A model generated the notes under the pieces. That model was not told where the DNA came from and searched no databases. It saw only the letters and a list, made by a program, of their open reading frames with translations. Below are positions 61,118-64,000 of a stretch of DNA of 64,000 nt, in pieces. How positions within the stretch are numbered: the first letter of the stretch is position 1; each line of letters starts with the position of its first letter. The DNA is from Tenacibaculum agarivorans. Lineage in GTDB: Bacteria; Bacteroidota; Bacteroidia; Flavobacteriales; Flavobacteriaceae. Position numbers and translations under genes: made by a program. The stretch covers positions 154,513-218,512 of the forward strand of contig NZ_MSMP01000007.1 of assembly GCF_001936575.1 (NCBI RefSeq), in the 5' to 3' direction.

Positions 61118-61567
61118 TTAATCTTTATCATCTCTGTAAACTCCATAACACCAATCTTTATAATAGCCTCCTTCTGCTTCTATTTTTTCTAAATCTTCTA
61201 GTGTAAAGAAAGATTCTCCGTATAATGATATCACGTGATTAGGATTAAACTTTAAATAGGCTAAAGAAAAATCATACATTAAATGATCATATTCTGCTTG
61301 ATCTGTAACTCCTAACCTATAATATTTTTGACCATTCTCTTCTAATTCCATTTGATTGGTTTCTAAACCTAAATAAAAATAGTCTTCACACTCTTGATTA
61401 TCTTTTTTATAATCTTTAGAAAGATAAATATCCTGATACTTACTTAAAGATAGCTCATCTTTTTTATTAATATTGATTGTGAAACCGTTATCAGAAGACA
61501 GTCTAATTATACTCTCAATAATATTTTCCGGTTTAACTTTTTCTTTTGTTAAAATTAATAACGCCAT
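61118..61567 (-). CDS. Probable immunity protein
   Basis: 149 residues, acidic (GLETNQMELEENGQKYYRLG; LEDLEKIEAEGGYY), no signal peptide, so cytoplasmic. The start ATG overlaps the toxin stop as TAATG, which couples translation. Size, charge, position directly after a C-terminal nuclease domain and lack of any other homology are the usual marks of an immunity gene. I do not recognise a named Imm family. A weak hairpin follows the stop. Confidence 0.65.
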   Translation of the reverse strand: MALLILTKEKVKPENIIESIIRLSSDNGFTININKKDELSLSKYQDIYLSKDYKKDNQECEDYFYLGLETNQMELEENGQKYYRLGVTDQAEYDHLMYDFSLAYLKFNPNHVISLYGESFFTLEDLEKIEAEGGYYKDWCYGVYRDDKD

Positions 61568-64000
61568 TATTTTATAATTTTTAATAGTTCTTCTAATGAG
61601 TTAATAAGAATTACTTCATTAGGTATTTGCGATAATACTTTAGCTTTATCGGCTGCAGATAAAGCCTCATCTATATAAAGAATAGTTTGTTTTTGAAAAG
61701 GGTTTAAATAATTATCCAAATAACTGTTGATATATTTATCTAATTGTCCTTCCTTAAGAGATTTAAATGTTTTTTTTACTTCTATTATATACTTTGAAGT
61801 TTCAATATCAATATCCCCAACAACATTACTTGTTGCCACATCTTTAATTTTTAAACCAAAAGCTTTAATTTCTACACCTGCCTTTTGTAAGGCCTCTCCT
61901 ACTTTACCTTCTATAAACTTACCTGCATCTTTACTTTTTAAAGCACTAGCTATACTTTGTTTTATTGAATTAGGATGTTGGGTAGACCATTTTAATATAT
62001 TTCCACTAAAATTTTTATATTCAATTTTACCAGCTACATCTTTAATTACACCTAAAATTCCCTCACTAATACTCTCAACTAATAATTTCACCTCATCTAC
62101 ACCTCTTGCAATAACATTACCTGCTTTATCTCTTAACTGTAATACACCGTTTACAATTTTTACGGCATACCCTTTCTTCATTATTTTAAGTAAAGGTTTA
62201 ATAAATTTAATAATTTTTCTAAACACTTTAATTCCTTTACTTCCAGGAATTATAGATAGTGCTAAATATCCTGCTCCCTCTAATCTTGATACTTGGTTAC
62301 CATTGAGGTCTTTACCATATAGTACGATTGTAATATCTTCTATAGGTAACGCATACATACCAATAGCTTTACCAAGATCTTCAGCACCACTTGCAAATAA
62401 TTTCTCTAAATTTTCAGCAGTTTTTTCTTTAGTTATTAATAATTCTGACCATTGAGTATCTATTAATTTAATATAAAAATATCTTTCATTGGCTACGAAG
62501 CCCATTGTAGTTCTATATTTATTAGTTAACTGCCCTGATTTTGTTAATGTTTTTTCAAAACTACTTGCTGCCACTATGGAACCATTTGTTAATTTAAAAT
62601 ATGAAATACCTTTACTTAAATCATGATGGAAATGTGTGTATTTTAAGCTTTTTTCTCCTTCTATAAAACCTGTTCCTGCTTTCCAAGGAATATTGCTACC
62701 TAATTGCTCAAGTTCTACTTGTCCAGCTACCCAATTCTGTGCTAATTGAGAATAATCATTTCCTATAAAATTTTTAAACTCATTAGCTTTATCTTCATTC
62801 TCATACAACCATTTCTTTTGCTCAGTATTTTCAATTTTAAGGTCTGAAATCAATTTAGCAATAGGAGCACCTGCTCTTATTTCTGCTTTAAATTGATTTT
62901 CTATTCCCTGTCTGGCTATACCATTACTACCAAGTGCTGCTTGCGTAAATTCTTTTACTCTTTTAATATTATCATACACCCATTGTTTTTGGTAAGTGTC
63001 TTGTATCATTAACCATTCAATAACACGTGCTGAAGTAGCGCCATCTGCTATAATACTTTCTATAATTCTTTTGGTACTGGCATACATGTTTCCTCCAGTA
63101 AGATTGATATCATCATCATTAGGATTGTTACCAAACTCTCCTAAACCATCTTGTTGGGCTGCGAATTCTAAATCAAGTCTAAATTGTTCTGCTAATTCAG
63201 GGTTATCATTTAAAAAATTATATTCATGCAGATTACTTATGTTCAATGCCTGTACTAAATAGTCTACACTAGAGTTAGCACCAATAGGTGTTTCTCGTAA
63301 GAGTTTATCAATAAGCTCTTGTTTTAACTTTTGATGATCAGCTTTCGCTTTAATTATATTCCAATGACCTCCATTATATTTTTCATATAAAATAATCTCC
63401 CAGTGATTTGAGTGAAAAGGGCTTGTCTTTGGATCAATTCTTCCTTTTGCATAGTCTTCCATATAGTCTGGCGAAGCAATATCTAATTTACTAGCAAACT
63501 TACTAAAGGCTATATCTACGCTAGGAGGTAATACATAAGGAGCGCTAAACCTATCTTTATGCGCTTCATAATGTAATGAAAACTGCATATAGTTCGCTCT
63601 ATTCCAAGGAGTCAATCCATTATGATAATTTTCTTTAACTCTAATGGCTGCTTCTAATAAACCTTGTTTAAAATTTGATTCGTGAATCTCATCTCCAATC
63701 AAAGCGTATTCGTGAAGTGCTAAACTAGTATTCGAGAGCTCTGTAATCGCATTACTAATGGCATTTCTAACGCTTCCTAAATCTTTAAAATTTTGTATTG
63801 GAATACCATTTACTTTTACATCTGCATATAGAGAATTTGTAATATTTCCATTTTTAATTTCTGCTTCTCTCTGTTTTAAGAGTTTTAAAGTTTTAGTATT
63901 GCTACGTTTTTCTCCACTTAACCTACTTGTTGCTTTGCTAACATTATTGGTAATAACATGGTTAAACCCTGTAATATTACCTTCTTCAGTATTTCTAAAA
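61567..64000 (-). CDS. Polymorphic-toxin-like protein, C-terminal nuclease (5' end outside window)
   Basis: The frame is open to the right edge; about 810 codons are visible. A TTG at 63702 is in-frame and internal. The N-terminal half is helical, with three copies of a repeat of pattern LxxxLxIxxxxxxxWLYxNxxxxxEF (near QALNIS, EWLMIQ, SDLKIE; spaced 78 and 57 residues). A hydrophobic stretch GAGYLALSIIPGSKGIKVF follows. The last 140 residues have EGKVGEALQKAGVEIKAFG, VVGDIDIETSKYIIEVKKTF and KEGQLDKYI, the E...GDxD...ExK...Q pattern of PD-(D/E)XK nucleases. The toxin gene is coupled to the probable immunity gene. The delivery route is not visible. Confidence 0.75.
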   Translation of the reverse strand, partial: FRNTEEGNITGFNHVITNNVSKATSRLSGEKRSNTKTLKLLKQREAEIKNGNITNSLYADVKVNGIPIQNFKDLGSVRNAISNAITELSNTSLALHEYALIGDEIHESNFKQGLLEAAIRVKENYHNGLTPWNRANYMQFSLHYEAHKDRFSAPYVLPPSVDIAFSKFASKLDIASPDYMEDYAKGRIDPKTSPFHSNHWEIILYEKYNGGHWNIIKAKADHQKLKQELIDKLLRETPIGANSSVDYLVQALNISNLHEYNFLNDNPELAEQFRLDLEFAAQQDGLGEFGNNPNDDDINLTGGNMYASTKRIIESIIADGATSARVIEWLMIQDTYQKQWVYDNIKRVKEFTQAALGSNGIARQGIENQFKAEIRAGAPIAKLISDLKIENTEQKKWLYENEDKANEFKNFIGNDYSQLAQNWVAGQVELEQLGSNIPWKAGTGFIEGEKSLKYTHFHHDLSKGISYFKLTNGSIVAASSFEKTLTKSGQLTNKYRTTMGFVANERYFYIKLIDTQWSELLITKEKTAENLEKLFASGAEDLGKAIGMYALPIEDITIVLYGKDLNGNQVSRLEGAGYLALSIIPGSKGIKVFRKIIKFIKPLLKIMKKGYAVKIVNGVLQLRDKAGNVIARGVDEVKLLVESISEGILGVIKDVAGKIEYKNFSGNILKWSTQHPNSIKQSIASALKSKDAGKFIEGKVGEALQKAGVEIKAFGLKIKDVATSNVVGDIDIETSKYIIEVKKTFKSLKEGQLDKYINSYLDNYLNPFQKQTILYIDEALSAADKAKVLSQIPNEVILINSLEELLKIIK

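Noticed and set aside
61727..62455. 242-codon plus-strand frame inside the toxin gene
   Set aside because: Lies fully antisense to the toxin frame, which has coherent domain motifs; Ser/Leu/Pro-rich shadow translation.
1..64000. CRISPR arrays, rRNA genes, insertion sequences with transposase
   Set aside because: Looked for regularly spaced repeats, rRNA motifs and transposase frames; none seen.

Overview
The window is AT-rich bacterial chromosome from a member of the Flavobacteriaceae (Bacteroidota), probably marine; I cannot fix the genus. Lines of evidence: Bacteroidota-type promoters (TTTG-N19-TAnnTTTG) before tRNA-Asp and the aromatic operon, type IX secretion C-terminal domains, GLPGLI proteins, SusC/TonB-like barrels, a grasp-with-spasm peptide cluster, a FolK-deoxynucleoside kinase fusion, and the phe/tyr operon order pheA-aminotransferase-tyrA-aroF/CM. 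The right edge cuts a large gene.

Layout. 0-9 kb is mostly housekeeping: dsbD, a DUF6146 lipoprotein, sppA, a lipoprotein, a candidate 33-codon small gene, metK behind a SAM-II riboswitch, trxA, a DUF58 protein and tRNA-Asp. 8.8-12.7 kb is accessory: an orphan ParA-like ATPase, then a ThiF/E1-like enzyme, a divergent PAS-LuxR regulator and a GNAT/autoinducer-synthase-like acyltransferase. The ThiF and acyltransferase genes carry the same 16-bp dyad (CTANAC-N4-GTNTAG) at the same distance from their -7 boxes. I regard this as the best candidate for an undescribed system, possibly a small-molecule signalling circuit. 12.9-17.0 kb is the Phe/Tyr operon, with a full ribosome-mediated attenuator: promoter, a 26-residue leader peptide holding FYFNFYYF, an antiterminator arm and a terminator.

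17-30 kb holds DUF5995, rsgA, dtd, a YceI lipoprotein, a GH43 enzyme, lipB, a T9SS reprolysin-type protease, an outer-membrane barrel and two GLPGLI proteins. A sensor kinase/response regulator pair is divergent from the GLPGLI genes across a 10-bp-period direct repeat. 32.7-38 kb has a deoxynucleoside kinase, two membrane-tethered LuxR-type regulators and a second barrel protein. 38.1-41.6 kb is a grasp-with-spasm RiPP cluster: two GG-leader precursors with duplicated upstream elements, an ATP-grasp maturase, a coupled small ORF and a SPASM maturase.

41.6-54 kb returns to core genes (trmH-like, a TamL-like Omp85, fbaA, accD, rpsO, pnp) with lipoproteins and a T9SS beta-helix protein. 54.3-58.4 kb is a decayed tandem array of ECF-type promoters and lipoprotein genes that leads into an ECF sigma factor. 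The sigma gene overlaps a protein with one inner-membrane helix and a C-terminal outer-membrane barrel, the architecture of dual membrane-spanning anti-sigma factors. After folK-dnk comes a WG-repeat gene broken by one in-frame stop, and finally a polymorphic-toxin-like gene (C-terminal PD-(D/E)XK-like nuclease) coupled to a probable immunity gene.
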